The notes under the pieces were generated by a model. It saw only the letters and a program-made list of their open reading frames with translations, did no database searches and had not been told where the DNA came from. Below are positions 8,660 to 17,618 of a DNA stretch of 64,000 nt, one piece after another. Origin of the DNA: Polaromonas sp. YR568. Lineage in GTDB: Bacteria > Pseudomonadota > Gammaproteobacteria > Burkholderiales > Burkholderiaceae_C. The DNA lies in NCBI RefSeq assembly GCF_900116715.1, contig NZ_FPBM01000009.1:153675-217674 (forward strand). The letters run 5' to 3'. Position numbers and translations under genes: made by a program. Every line of letters starts with the position of its first letter. Positions within the stretch are counted from its first letter, which is position 1.

Positions 8660-9896
8660 CGTTTCAGGCCATTTCGGAATTTACGGCGGCAGTTTTGTTT
8701 CAGAAACACTGACCCACGCCATCAACGAGCTCAAAGACGCTTACGCCAAATACCAGCACGACCCGGAGTTCCTCGCTGAATTCCATTCCGAGCTGGCGCA
8801 TTTTGTAGGCCGTCCTTCCCCGATCTACCACGCCGCGCGCATGAGCCGTGAACAGGGCGGCGCGCAGATTTACCTCAAGCGCGAAGACCTGAACCACACC
8901 GGCGCGCACAAGATCAACAACACCATCGGGCAAGCCATGCTGGCGCGCCGCATGGGCAAGCCGCGCGTCATCGCCGAAACCGGCGCCGGCCAGCACGGCG
9001 TGGCCACCGCCACCATCTGCGCGCGCTACGGCCTCGAATGCGTGGTCTACATGGGCAGCGAAGACGTCAAGCGCCAAAGCCCCAACGTCTACCGCATGAA
9101 CCTGCTGGGCGCCACCGTGGTGCCGGTCGAAAGCGGCAGCAAGACACTCAAAGACGCGCTCAACGAAGCCATGCGCGACTGGGTCGCCAACGTGGACAAC
9201 ACCTTCTACATCATCGGCACCGTGGCGGGCCCGCACCCCTACCCCATGATGGTTCGCGACTTCCAGAGCGTGATCGGCGCCGAATGCCTGCAGCAGATGC
9301 CGGAATTCATCGGCAACAAGCAGCCCGACGCGGTGATTGCCTGCGTGGGCGGCGGCAGCAATGCCATGGGCATCTTCCACCCCTATATCCAGCACGCCAA
9401 AACCCGCCTGATCGGCGTCGAGGCCGCCGGTGAAGGCCTGGACAGCGGCAAACACTCAGCGTCGCTGCAGCGGGGCCTGCCCGGCGTGCTGCACGGCAAC
9501 CGCACCTATGTGCTGCAAAACGAGGACGGCCAGGTCACCGAGACGCACAGCATCAGCGCGGGTCTTGATTACCCTGGCGTCGGGCCCGAGCATGCATTCC
9601 TCAAGGACATCGGCCGCGCCGAATACGTCGGCATCACCGACACCGAGGCGCTGGAAGCCTTTCACTACCTGTGCCGCACCGAGGGCATCATCCCGGCGCT
9701 TGAATCCAGCCACGCGGTGGCCTGCGCCATGAAGATGGCCCGCAGCATGCGCCCGGACCAGAGCCTGCTCGTCAACCTCTCGGGCCGGGGCGACAAGGAC
9801 ATCGGCACCGTGGCTGACCTTTCAGGCGCCGATTTTTACGACCGGCCTTCGATGCGCGGCCTCTCCGTCAAGGGCGCAAGCAAGGAAACGTCATGA
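8637..9896 (+). CDS. trpB: tryptophan synthase beta chain
   Basis: PLP enzyme joining indole and serine to make tryptophan, in an alpha2beta2 complex with TrpA. It is 419 residues with the typical TrpB1 N-terminus ([15 protein letters not shown]). The PLP-binding lysine is in HTGAHKIN at about residue 92, and GGGSNAMG binds the cofactor phosphate. The ATG at 8637 lies inside the end of trpF; a longer in-frame extension exists but falls in trpF coding sequence. The stop overlaps the trpA ATG by four bases, giving the tightly coupled order trpF-trpB-trpA. Confidence 0.97.
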   Translation: MYEYHQPDVSGHFGIYGGSFVSETLTHAINELKDAYAKYQHDPEFLAEFHSELAHFVGRPSPIYHAARMSREQGGAQIYLKREDLNHTGAHKINNTIGQAMLARRMGKPRVIAETGAGQHGVATATICARYGLECVVYMGSEDVKRQSPNVYRMNLLGATVVPVESGSKTLKDALNEAMRDWVANVDNTFYIIGTVAGPHPYPMMVRDFQSVIGAECLQQMPEFIGNKQPDAVIACVGGGSNAMGIFHPYIQHAKTRLIGVEAAGEGLDSGKHSASLQRGLPGVLHGNRTYVLQNEDGQVTETHSISAGLDYPGVGPEHAFLKDIGRAEYVGITDTEALEAFHYLCRTEGIIPALESSHAVACAMKMARSMRPDQSLLVNLSGRGDKDIGTVADLSGADFYDRPSMRGLSVKGASKETS

Positions 9897-10711
9897 GCCG
9901 CATTGCCTCCACCTTCTCCACGCTGAAAAGCCACGGCCGCAAAGCCCTCATTCCCTATGTCACGGCGGGCTTTCCCTTTGCCGATGTCACCCCCGAGCTG
10001 ATGCACAGCATGGTGGCCGGCGGCGCCGATGTGATCGAGCTGGGCGTGCCCTTTTCCGACCCCAGCGCCGACGGCCCCGTGATCCAGAAGGCCGGCGAAA
10101 AAGCCTTGTCTTTTGGCATAGGCCTGGCGCAGGTGCTGGAGATGGTGCGCCAGTTCCGCACCAAAGACAGCGCCACGCCCGTGGTGCTGATGGGCTACGC
10201 CAACCCGGTCGAGCGCTACGACATCAAGCACGGCGGCAGCAAAACCGAGAGCGCTTTCATCCGCGACGCCGCACAGGCCGGCGTGGACGGCGTGCTCATC
10301 GTCGACTACCCGCCTGAAGAATGCGTCGAATTTGCCGCCCGGCTGCGCGCCCATGGCATGGATTTGATCTTTTTGCTGGCCCCCACCAGCACCGACGCCC
10401 GCATGGCCCAGGTGGCGCAAGTCGCCAGCGGCTATGTGTACTACGTCTCGCTCAAGGGCGTCACAGGTGCCGGCACGCTGGACGTGGACGCCGTGGAAGC
10501 CATGCTGCCGCGCATCCGCAAGCACGTGAACGTACCGGTGGGCGTGGGCTTCGGCATCCGCGATGCCGCCACGGCCAAGGCCATCGGCAAGGTGGCCGAT
10601 GCGGTGGTGATCGGCAGCAAGATCATCCAGCTGATTGAAAACCAGCCGCGTGACAAGGTAGCAGCGGTTGCGCATGATTTTTTGAGGGAAATCCGTACTG
10701 CTTTAGGCTGA
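9893..10711 (+). CDS. trpA: tryptophan synthase alpha chain
   Basis: Cleaves indole-3-glycerol phosphate to indole, which is channelled to TrpB. It is 272 residues. The catalytic glutamate (E49 in [11 protein letters not shown]) and aspartate (D60 in SADGP) are both present at the classical positions, and [12 protein letters not shown] near the C-terminus is the phosphate-binding loop. The ATG overlaps the trpB stop (ATGA). A candidate -10 box for accD follows about 35 bases after the stop. Confidence 0.97.
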   Translation: MSRIASTFSTLKSHGRKALIPYVTAGFPFADVTPELMHSMVAGGADVIELGVPFSDPSADGPVIQKAGEKALSFGIGLAQVLEMVRQFRTKDSATPVVLMGYANPVERYDIKHGGSKTESAFIRDAAQAGVDGVLIVDYPPEECVEFAARLRAHGMDLIFLLAPTSTDARMAQVAQVASGYVYYVSLKGVTGAGTLDVDAVEAMLPRIRKHVNVPVGVGFGIRDAATAKAIGKVADAVVIGSKIIQLIENQPRDKVAAVAHDFLREIRTALG

Positions 10712-10745
10712 CTTTCGATGCCTCTTTTGCGGGGTGAAACCGGCG

Positions 10746-10751
10746 CATAAT
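10746..10751 (+). promoter_or_regulatory. possible -10 element upstream of accD
   Basis: CATAAT at 10746-10751 in the trpA-accD gap. TTGCGG at 10727-10732 could be a -35 but the 13-base spacing is short. If used, the accD leader would be about 75 bases. accD may also simply be read through from trpA. Confidence 0.3.
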
Positions 10752-10834
10752 TGCGCTTTTCGCCCGGCAAAAGCCCAAAAGGCATTGAAGCGACAGGCGC
10801 CCAGGCGCTGCCCGATACACAAGGACTGACACAC

Positions 10835-11707
10835 ATGTCTTGGTTAGAAAAACTCCTCCCGCCCAAAATCAGCCCCACCGACCCGACCGAGCGCCGCAGC
10901 GTGCCCGAAGGCCTGTGGATCAAATGCCCCAGCTGCGAAGCCGTGCTCTACAAGACCGATCTGGAGAAAAACCAGAACGTCTGCCCGCAGTGCAGCCACC
11001 ACCATCGCATAGGCGCCCGCGCCCGGCTGGACGCTTTTCTGGATCCGGAAGGCCGTTATGAACTGGGCCAGGAAGTGCTGCCCGTCGACGCCCTGAAGTT
11101 CAAGGACAGCCGCAAATACCCCGAACGCCTGAAAGAAGCGCTTGAGAACACCCAGGAAACCGACGCCCTGGTGGTGATGGGCGGCGCCGTGCACAGCATC
11201 GGTGTGGTGGTCGCCTGCTTTGAGTTCGACTTCATGGGCGGCAGCATGGGCAGCGTGGTGGGCGAGCGCTTTGTACGCGGCGTACACGCGGCCATCGAAC
11301 AAAAAGTGCCTTTCATCTGCTTTACCGCCACCGGCGGCGCGCGCATGCAGGAAGGCCTGCTCAGCCTGATGCAGATGGCCAAAACCAATGCGGCCCTGAC
11401 CCGCCTGGCCAAAAAGGGCCTGCCCTACATCAGCGTGCTGACCGACCCGACCATGGGCGGTGTGAGCGCCGGCTTTGCCTTTGTGGGCGACATCGTGATC
11501 GCCGAGCCCAAGGCCCTGATCGGCTTTGCCGGCCCGCGTGTGATCGAGTCCACCGTGCGCGTGACGCTGCCTGAAGGCTTCCAGCGCGCCGAGTTCCTGC
11601 AGACCAAAGGCGCGGTCGACCTGATCTGCGACCGCCGGGAACTACGCAAGACCGTGGCCAACTCCCTGGCCATGCTGCTGCGCCAGCCGGCCGATGCCGT
11701 CAGCTGA
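10835..11707 (+). CDS. accD: acetyl-CoA carboxylase carboxyltransferase subunit beta
   Basis: Transfers the carboxyl group from biotin to acetyl-CoA in the first step of fatty acid synthesis, together with AccA. It is 290 residues. The N-terminal zinc ribbon is CPSC...CPQC with cysteines at about 31, 34, 50 and 53, and the crotonase-like core carries [13 protein letters not shown] and [14 protein letters not shown]. The ATG at 10835 begins [11 protein letters not shown], a typical AccD start; in-frame extension to 10751 is non-coding promoter sequence. The trpA-accD neighbourhood is common in proteobacteria. Confidence 0.96.
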   Translation: MSWLEKLLPPKISPTDPTERRSVPEGLWIKCPSCEAVLYKTDLEKNQNVCPQCSHHHRIGARARLDAFLDPEGRYELGQEVLPVDALKFKDSRKYPERLKEALENTQETDALVVMGGAVHSIGVVVACFEFDFMGGSMGSVVGERFVRGVHAAIEQKVPFICFTATGGARMQEGLLSLMQMAKTNAALTRLAKKGLPYISVLTDPTMGGVSAGFAFVGDIVIAEPKALIGFAGPRVIESTVRVTLPEGFQRAEFLQTKGAVDLICDRRELRKTVANSLAMLLRQPADAVS

Positions 11708-11834
11708 AATACCGGCGAATCCTGAAAAGACCTTCAAAAGCCCCTGAAGCAAGGCGTATTAGACGCACGAGAAGTTCACCGCTCGGGTCACATGGGATGA
11801 TGTGGTTCACGGCACTCCAAAGCACGATGAGACC

Positions 11835-12497
11835 ATGCCCGAAGCCTTGACGCTGAGCTCCCTTCCCCTCTTCCCGCTGGGTGCCGTCCTGTACCCCGGC
11901 GGCGTGCTGCCGCTGCGCATCTTTGAGGTCCGCTACCTCGACATGATCGGCAAATGCCACAAGGCTGGCGCGCCCTTCGGCGTGGTCTCGCTCACCGAAG
12001 GCTCCGAAGTGCGCCGGCCCGCCGATGCCGGCGTCCCCACGGGCGACGGGTTTGCCAACGAGGCCTTCAACACCGTGGGCACCCTGGCCACCATCACCGA
12101 GTTTTCCATCCCCCAGCCGGGCCTGATGGTCATCCGCTGCACCGGTGCGCAGCGCTTTGAAATCTCGCGCCGCGAAAAGCTCAAGCACGGCCTGTGGATT
12201 GCCGACGTCACGCGGCTCGAAGACGACCAGGCTGTCGCCATTCCGCCCGACCTGCAGGGCACTGCCGATGCGCTGGGCAGGCTGATCAAAAGCCTGCAGG
12301 TGCGCGACATACCCCAGGCCCAGATGCCGCTGCTGGCGCCCTACCGCCTGGACGATTGCGGCTGGGTGTCCAACCGCTGGTGCGAGCTGCTGCCGATTCC
12401 GCTGGAGCTTAAACAGCGCCTGATGGAACTGGACAACCCCCTGATGCGGCTGGAGCTGGTGAGCGACATCCTCGAGCGCACCGGCATCGCGCTTTAA
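11835..12497 (+). CDS. LON substrate-binding-domain protein (stand-alone)
   Basis: A 220-residue protein with the N-terminal domain of the Lon protease but no ATPase or peptidase domain. The opening LPLFPLGAVLYPGGVLPLRIFEVRYLDM is the hallmark of this fold. The domain binds unfolded segments in Lon; as a stand-alone protein its role is not defined. The ATG at 11835 begins MPEALTLSSLPLF and fits family starts. It lies between accD (127-base gap) and lysS, on the same strand. The last codons overlap a candidate -10 box for lysS. Confidence 0.85.
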   Translation: MPEALTLSSLPLFPLGAVLYPGGVLPLRIFEVRYLDMIGKCHKAGAPFGVVSLTEGSEVRRPADAGVPTGDGFANEAFNTVGTLATITEFSIPQPGLMVIRCTGAQRFEISRREKLKHGLWIADVTRLEDDQAVAIPPDLQGTADALGRLIKSLQVRDIPQAQMPLLAPYRLDDCGWVSNRWCELLPIPLELKQRLMELDNPLMRLELVSDILERTGIAL

Positions 12498-12500
12498 AAT
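12495..12500 (+). promoter_or_regulatory. possible -10 element for lysS
   Basis: TAAAAT overlaps the stop codon of the LON-domain gene in the context CTTTAAAATCGGC. It would give a leader of about 80 bases to the lysS ATG. No convincing -35 is seen. Confidence 0.3.
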
Positions 12501-12584
12501 CGGCAATTCGGCGCTTTTCAGGCCCCACCCCTGGTGGGCAAGGCGCCCGACACTTTTTCGACCTTTTCCGGAAACCTTGACCTT

Positions 12585-14144
12585 ATGTCCAACGAGCCGA
12601 ACACGCCCCCCGCCGCAGGCAGCGCCCCCCCCGTACCGCAAGACGACAACAAGTTGATCGCCGAGCGCCGCGAAAAGCTCAAGGTCTTGCGCCAGAACCA
12701 GGCAGACGGCAAAGGCGTGGCCTTCCCGAACGACTTCAAGCCGGCCGACCATGCGGGCAAGCTGCACGCCGCCCACGATGCCAAAGACGGTGAGGCGCTG
12801 GCCGCCGAAGCCATTCCCGCCAAGATCGCCGGCCGCATGATGCTCAAGCGTGTGATGGGCAAGGCGAGTTTTGCGACCCTGCAAGACAGCACCGGGCGCA
12901 TCCAGATTTTCCTCACGCGCGACGAGATCGGTGAAGAACTCTACGCCGCGTTTAAACACTGGGACCTGGGCGACATCGTCGCGGCAGAAGGCAAGGTCTT
13001 CAAGACCAAAACCGGCGAGCTCTCCATCCACGCCACCAGCATCCGCCTGCTGACCAAAAGCCTGCGCCCCCTGCCGGGCGATTTTTACGGCATGGCCGAC
13101 CAGGAGCAGAAATACCGCCAGCGTTATGTGGACCTGATCACCGACGAGCAGGCCCGCAAGCGCTTCACCGCCCGCAGCAAGGCCGTCAGCTCGATCCGCG
13201 AGTTCATGGTCAGTCACGACTTCCTCGAAGTCGAAACCCCGATGCTGCACCCCATCCCGGGCGGCGCCAACGCCAAGCCCTTCAAGACACACCACAACGC
13301 GCTGGACCAGGAGATGTTCCTGCGCATCGCGCCTGAGCTTTATCTCAAGCGCCTGATCGTCGGCGGATTTGACCGCGTCTTCGAGATCAACCGCAGCTAT
13401 CGCAACGAAGGCATCTCGGTACGGCACAACCCCGAATTCACCATGATGGAGTTCTACGCGGCCTACTGGGACTACAACGACCTGATGGACTTCACCGAAG
13501 CGCTGATCCGCGATGCGGCGCAAAAGGCTGCGGGCACGCTGCAACTGAGCTACGGCGGCAAGGAAGAAAAAGTCGACCTCGCCAAACCCTTTGCGCGCCT
13601 CACGATCCGCGAAGCCATCCTCAAGCACACCGAAGCCGGCGAACATGTCGACGATGCCGTCTGGCTGACCAACGCGCTGCGCAAGCTGGGCATGAACGAG
13701 GAAAAAGACCGCCTCTCCACACGCTCGCTGGCCAGCCTGCAGGTGCTGTATTTCGAGGAGTTGGTCGAAGAAAAGCTCTGGCAGCCGACCTTCATCATGG
13801 AACACCCGACGGAGATTTCGCCGCTGGCCCGCGCCAACGACACCCGCCCTGAAGTCACCGAGCGCTTTGAGCTGTACATCACCGGCCGCGAGTTCGGCAA
13901 CGGCTTCAGCGAGCTGAACGACGCCGAAGAGCAGGCCGCCCGCTTCAACGCGCAAGTGGCCGCCAAAGACAGCGGCGACGACGAAGCCATGTTTTATGAC
14001 CACGACTTTGTGCGCGCCCTCGAATACGGCATGCCCCCCACCGGCGGCTGCGGCGTGGGCATTGACCGCCTGATGATGCTGCTGACCGATAGCGCCAGCA
14101 TTCGTGACGTCATTCTCTTCCCCGCGCTGCGCCGCGAGGTCTGA
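12585..14144 (+). CDS. lysS: lysyl-tRNA synthetase, class II
   Basis: Charges tRNA-Lys in the cytoplasm. It is 519 residues. An N-terminal OB-fold anticodon-binding domain ([19 protein letters not shown]...IQIFL) precedes the class II catalytic core, with motif 2 ([13 protein letters not shown]) and motif 3 ([11 protein letters not shown]). The first ~60 residues are a Pro/Ala-rich then basic coiled extension, usual for bacterial LysRS. The ATG at 12585 is 87 bases after the LON-domain gene and begins MSNEPNTPP; upstream in-frame sequence has no good start signal. Confidence 0.96.
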   Translation: MSNEPNTPPAAGSAPPVPQDDNKLIAERREKLKVLRQNQADGKGVAFPNDFKPADHAGKLHAAHDAKDGEALAAEAIPAKIAGRMMLKRVMGKASFATLQDSTGRIQIFLTRDEIGEELYAAFKHWDLGDIVAAEGKVFKTKTGELSIHATSIRLLTKSLRPLPGDFYGMADQEQKYRQRYVDLITDEQARKRFTARSKAVSSIREFMVSHDFLEVETPMLHPIPGGANAKPFKTHHNALDQEMFLRIAPELYLKRLIVGGFDRVFEINRSYRNEGISVRHNPEFTMMEFYAAYWDYNDLMDFTEALIRDAAQKAAGTLQLSYGGKEEKVDLAKPFARLTIREAILKHTEAGEHVDDAVWLTNALRKLGMNEEKDRLSTRSLASLQVLYFEELVEEKLWQPTFIMEHPTEISPLARANDTRPEVTERFELYITGREFGNGFSELNDAEEQAARFNAQVAAKDSGDDEAMFYDHDFVRALEYGMPPTGGCGVGIDRLMMLLTDSASIRDVILFPALRREV

Positions 14145-14179
14145 AGCACGATCGGTGAGGCACTCGGCCTGAATCTCTC

Positions 14180-14707
14180 ATGGCCAGTGTCGTCCCCTTG
14201 AAATACCTCGCCGGTTACCCGGACAACCTGCGGGTTCAGGTTCAGCAGTTGCTCGACCGGGGCCGGTTGGGCGAGGTACTGCTCGCCAAATACCCCCAGG
14301 CCCATGGCGTGCGAACCGACAAGGCCTTGTACGAGTACGTGATGGGCCTGAAGAACGACTTCCTGCGCAACTCGGAGCCGCTCTCCAAGGTCGCCTTCGA
14401 CAGCAAACTCCATGTGATCGCCCATGCACTGGGTACGCACACGGCAGTCTCGCGCGTGCAGGGCAGCAAACTCAAAGCCAAACGCGAGATCCGCGTCGCC
14501 ACCTTGTTCAAGGATGTGCCCGCGGAGTTTTTGCGCATGATCGCGGTGCATGAGCTGGCGCACATCAAGGAGAAGGCGCACGACAAGGCCTTCTACCAGC
14601 TGTGCACGCACATGGAGCCGCAGTACCACCAGTACGAATTTGATTTGCGGGTCTACCTCACACACATGGATGAGGTGGGAAAGCTGGAGTGGCCCGGGGC
14701 CGGTTAA
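14180..14707 (+). CDS. YgjP-like metallopeptidase-fold protein
   Basis: A 175-residue protein of the YgjP/WLM (DUF45) group. Near residues 125-145 it has HELAHIKEKAHDKAFYQ, an HExxH zinc site followed by a further histidine as in minimal gluzincin-like domains. No signal peptide, so cytoplasmic. Members are usually annotated as M48-like peptidases, but YgjP itself has been reported to act on nucleotides, so peptidase activity should not be assumed. It begins 35 bases after lysS on the same strand. Confidence 0.8.
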   Translation: MASVVPLKYLAGYPDNLRVQVQQLLDRGRLGEVLLAKYPQAHGVRTDKALYEYVMGLKNDFLRNSEPLSKVAFDSKLHVIAHALGTHTAVSRVQGSKLKAKREIRVATLFKDVPAEFLRMIAVHELAHIKEKAHDKAFYQLCTHMEPQYHQYEFDLRVYLTHMDEVGKLEWPGAG

Positions 14708-14771
14708 AGCGGGGGCCGTATCATTGCCCAACACTGATCGCCACAGGAAGCCACAAGAAGGAGACAAGGCC

Positions 14772-15371
14772 ATGCCCATCCGCTACCCCGCCCCGGAACT
14801 CAAAGACCTGCCCGACGACATCAAGGCCAAAGTCCTGGAGGTGCAGGAAAAAGCCGGCTTTGTGCCCAACGTGTTTTTGGCCCTGGCGCGCCGGCCCGCC
14901 GAGTGGCGCGCCTTCTTTGCTTACCACGATGCGCTGATGCTCAAGGAAGAAGGCTCCAACCCGAACGGCACGCTGACCAAGGGCGAACGCGAGATGATCG
15001 TCACCACCACCAGCGCGGCCAACAACTGCCTTTACTGCGTGGTGGCGCACGGCGCCATTCTGCGCATTTATGAAAAGAAGCCGCTGGTGGCCGACCAGGT
15101 GGCGGTGAATTACCGCAAGGCCGACATCACGCCGCGCCAGCGCGCCATGCTCGACTTTGCAATGAAGGTCTGCCTGCAGGCCGACCAGATCGAAGACGCC
15201 GACTTTGAAGCGCTGTACGGCCACGGCTTTGACGATGAAGACGCCTGGGATATCGCGGCGATCACGGCCTTCTTTGGCCTTTCCAACCGCATGGCCAGCT
15301 TCAGCAACATGCAGCCCAATCCCGAGTTCTATCTGATGGGCCGCGTGCCCAAGCCGCCCAAGCCCGCCTGA
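14772..15371 (+). CDS. peroxidase-related / AhpD-like (CMD-family) protein
   Basis: A 199-residue all-helical protein of the carboxymuconolactone-decarboxylase/AhpD superfamily. The redox site is NNCLYCVVAHGAIL: CxxC followed by histidine three residues later, preceded by the conserved glutamate of GEREMI. Such proteins reduce peroxides or pass electrons by the cysteine pair. The ATG at 14772 follows a GAAGGAGA site six to thirteen bases upstream, a strong signal that rules out longer in-frame starts. It converges with the TetR gene, separated by a large palindrome. Confidence 0.87.
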   Translation: MPIRYPAPELKDLPDDIKAKVLEVQEKAGFVPNVFLALARRPAEWRAFFAYHDALMLKEEGSNPNGTLTKGEREMIVTTTSAANNCLYCVVAHGAILRIYEKKPLVADQVAVNYRKADITPRQRAMLDFAMKVCLQADQIEDADFEALYGHGFDDEDAWDIAAITAFFGLSNRMASFSNMQPNPEFYLMGRVPKPPKPA

Positions 15372-15379
15372 CGGGTGCT

Positions 15380-15412
15380 GCTGGGCGTGATCAGGCCCTG
15401 ATCACGCCCAGC
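15380..15412. terminator. perfect 16-bp inverted repeat between convergent genes
   Basis: Arms 15380-15395 and 15397-15412 (GCTGGGCGTGATCAGG and its exact complement) separated by one base, lying between the AhpD-like gene and the TetR gene. The right arm encodes the last residues of TetR. The position suits a bidirectional terminator, though neither strand shows a T-run. Confidence 0.5.
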
Positions 15413-16035
15413 ACCATACGCACCAGCTCATCCTCAAATTCGGGCGTGCCCAGCAGCGGCGAATCTTCCAGCGAAGCGCTGCGGATTGCGCCCATTACCG
15501 CGCGCGTGGCCACAAACATCAACGCCGGCGTGGGCGCCCGCAAGGTCGGGTCGCCCAGCTGCGACAGCGCAAACGCATTGCGCTCGGAGGCCTCGCGCAG
15601 CGCCTGCGTGATGTTTTCATGGTGGTCCATGCGCCAGGCCAAGCGGATCATGGCGCGCTTGTGTTTGGGGCCGCTGCCGAAAGACTCGACCAATGTGTGC
15701 ACCAGCTCGCGCACCGCCGAGTTGGCATCGCGGCGCTCCAGCACGGCACGCTTCATCAGCGCCTGAAGTTCATCCAGCACGCGCCGCCGCTCGCGGTTGA
15801 TCATGGCCAGCAGGATGGCCTCTTTGCTGGGAAAGTACTGGTACAGCGTGCCGATCGAGAAGCCGGCTTTTTTGGCGACCTTGTTGGTCGTCAGGCCGGC
15901 CTCGCCTTCGCTTTCCACAATCTGAGCAGTGGCCTGAAAAATCGTCTCTATGGTGCGCTGGGCGCGGTCCTGCATGGGCAGTTTTCGCATGCTGTCAGAG
16001 GGGGAAGGGCCAGAAGGCGCGCCGGGCAGGGTCAT
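15391..16035 (-). CDS. TetR-family transcriptional regulator
   Basis: About 214 residues from ATG at 16035; a shorter start at 15990 (MRKLPMQ) is also possible. The N-terminal helix-turn-helix reads GLTTNKVAKKAGFSIGTLYQYFPSKEAIL, the classic TetR recognition motif. The C-terminal ligand-binding domain is helical and has no assigned effector. It is divergent from the di-iron-like hydrolase gene at 16132, and the gap holds a TAATG/CATTA palindrome that could be its operator. It probably represses that neighbour and itself; this is inferred from arrangement only. Confidence 0.9.
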   Translation of the reverse strand: MTLPGAPSGPSPSDSMRKLPMQDRAQRTIETIFQATAQIVESEGEAGLTTNKVAKKAGFSIGTLYQYFPSKEAILLAMINRERRRVLDELQALMKRAVLERRDANSAVRELVHTLVESFGSGPKHKRAMIRLAWRMDHHENITQALREASERNAFALSQLGDPTLRAPTPALMFVATRAVMGAIRSASLEDSPLLGTPEFEDELVRMVLGVIRA

Positions 16036-16086
16036 GGTGTGAAAACTGAGCAATAGGCGAGTTGTGGGGCTGGACTCAAAACTGAA

Positions 16087-16098
16087 TAATGCTCATTA
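16087..16098. promoter_or_regulatory. candidate TetR operator between divergent genes
   Basis: TAATG-CT-CATTA is a perfect inverted repeat in the short AT-rich gap between the TetR gene and the divergent hydrolase gene. The AATAAT just upstream could be a -10 element. Site size and position fit TetR binding; not proven. Confidence 0.4.
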
Positions 16099-16131
16099 AC
16101 GGGTCTTTGTGCAAGGCCTGAATGCATACCG

Positions 16132-17034
16132 ATGACACCCCTCGCTACATCCGCCGCAGTCTCTGACGCCACCACATCGGCCAGCCCTTCGGGCCTGACG
16201 GTGCGCAAACTGGAGCTGGACCTGAGCCAGGGCTTTGAGCGCCACTGGCACGGCGGGGATGCGTTCTTAAGCCAGTACCACAACGCGCTGTCTATGAGTT
16301 TTCCGGTCGGCGAGCAGTCTTTTATCGATGCGGTACGCGACTGCGCGAAGCTGCTGCCCCGCACACCCGAGCATGCACTGCTGCACGAAGCCGCCGCGCA
16401 GTTCATCGGCCAGGAGGCCACGCACCGCCATATCCATGGGCTCTACAACGCGCACCTTGAAAAGCAGGGCCTGGTCAACCGGTGGCAGCACTGGGCCACG
16501 GCGCGCATCGAGTTTGCGCATTCCAGAAACGTCAGCCCGCGCCATATGCTGGCCGTGACGGCCGCGTATGAACACCTCACCGCCGTGCTGGCGGACTTCA
16601 TGCTGCGCCATGACACCACGCTGGACAAGGCCGAGCCGAAAATGCAGATGCTGTGGCGCTGGCACGCGGCCGAAGAAACCGAGCACCGCGCGGTGGCCTA
16701 TGACCTCTACAACGCCATGCAGGGCAACTATGCGTGGCGCGTCCGCTGGTACATCTACGCCCTGCTGGTGTTTTCATTTGATTCGGGCCGGCAGACGGTG
16801 CTCAACCTCTGGCATGACGGCACGCTGTTCAAGCCCGGCACCTGGTGGGGTGCGCTGAAATACTTCTGGGGCCGCAACGGCGCCATCTGGCATGTGACCG
16901 GGCCCTTGCTGGCCTACTTCAGGCGCGACTTTCATCCGGACCAGGAGGCCTATACGGCGCCTGAACAGCAAACCCGGGGAATTGCCCAGCGCTGGCTGAA
17001 GGACAACGAAAAAAGCTTTCGCGTGGTGCGCTGA
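16132..17034 (+). CDS. predicted metal-dependent hydrolase (PF10118-type)
   Basis: A 300-residue helical protein resembling the predicted metal-dependent hydrolase family. Two motifs with metal-ligand spacing are present: FIGQEATHRHIH near residues 91-102 and AAEETEHRAVAYDLY near 183-197, the ExxH pattern of a ferritin-like di-iron site. Two hydrophobic stretches (YIYALLVFSF; IWHVTGPLLAYF) suggest membrane contact. No substrate is known for the family. The gene is divergent from a TetR regulator and convergent with the thioesterase gene, with a palindromic repeat element after its stop. Confidence 0.8.
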   Translation: MTPLATSAAVSDATTSASPSGLTVRKLELDLSQGFERHWHGGDAFLSQYHNALSMSFPVGEQSFIDAVRDCAKLLPRTPEHALLHEAAAQFIGQEATHRHIHGLYNAHLEKQGLVNRWQHWATARIEFAHSRNVSPRHMLAVTAAYEHLTAVLADFMLRHDTTLDKAEPKMQMLWRWHAAEETEHRAVAYDLYNAMQGNYAWRVRWYIYALLVFSFDSGRQTVLNLWHDGTLFKPGTWWGALKYFWGRNGAIWHVTGPLLAYFRRDFHPDQEAYTAPEQQTRGIAQRWLKDNEKSFRVVR

Positions 17035-17047
17035 GGCTGCTCTGTTT

Positions 17048-17166
17048 TTCTCCCTCTCCCCCTGGGAGAGGGTTGGGGTGAGGGCTCAGCGGCGGATCAA
17101 CATTCCGCCGCTCCATGCACAGGCCGCGACCCTCACCCCTGCCCTCTCCCAGAGGGCGAGGGAGCA
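17048..17166. repeat. REP/BIME-like imperfect palindromic element
   Basis: Two arms of about 38 bases (17048-17085 and 17127-17166) are imperfect reverse complements. The left arm reads CCCTCTCCC...GGGAGAGGG...GGGGTGAGGG, a motif familiar from intergenic repeats in many proteobacteria. A second palindrome, GCGGCGGA/TCCGCCGC (17090-17097, 17104-17111), sits in the middle, so the whole could form a cruciform. It separates two convergent genes. Confidence 0.7.
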
Positions 17167-17184
17167 AGAGATTTTTAGCGACTC

Positions 17185-17604
17185 TTACTCGACGATCTTG
17201 CGCATCCAGTCCGGCAAGGGCCTGGATTTCTGCGCCGGAAAGTCCACCCAGATGGTGGTGGCGCCGCCCGCAGCGCAGATCACGCCGGGCGCATCCACCC
17301 GCTCCATGGTCGCCCAGCTCTCAAAGGTGCTGCGGCCCGGGTCGCTCACATACATCTTCATCAGCACATCACCCGGGTATTCAAGCTGCTTGTAGAAGTT
17401 GCAAAAGGCGTTGACGATGACGGGGCCTTCGCCCTTGGGGTCGGGTTTGCAGCCGATGGCATACATCCAGTCGATGCGTATGGTTTCGAGGTAACGGAAG
17501 TAGCTGCCGTTGTTGAGATGACCCATGGCGTCCATGTCGCCCCAGCGGATGGGGATCACCATCTCGCGGACCAGCTTTTTCTTTTCGGGAATTTCGATTT
17601 TCAT
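17185..17604 (-). CDS. acyl-CoA thioesterase, hot-dog fold (YbgC/4HBT-like)
   Basis: A 139-residue 4-hydroxybenzoyl-CoA-thioesterase-like protein. WGDMDAMGHLNNGSYFRYLE near residues 21-40 is the active-site helix with the conserved aspartate, and the remaining core (VIVNAFCNFYKQLEYPGDV...) is the hot-dog sheet. It hydrolyses acyl-CoA thioesters; the natural substrate is unknown. The ATG at 17604 is used because the region upstream in the same frame lies inside the EamA gene. It follows the EamA gene by 14 bases on the - strand and is probably in one transcript with it and LysE. Confidence 0.88.
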   Translation of the reverse strand: MKIEIPEKKKLVREMVIPIRWGDMDAMGHLNNGSYFRYLETIRIDWMYAIGCKPDPKGEGPVIVNAFCNFYKQLEYPGDVLMKMYVSDPGRSTFESWATMERVDAPGVICAAGGATTIWVDFPAQKSRPLPDWMRKIVE

Positions 17605-17618
17605 AATGAATGAATTAC

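Noticed and set aside
11700..14003. Very long open frame on the - strand (767 codons) opposite the LON-domain gene and lysS
   Set aside because: It runs antisense to two clear genes, has low-complexity composition and no domain; a GC-rich codon-bias shadow.
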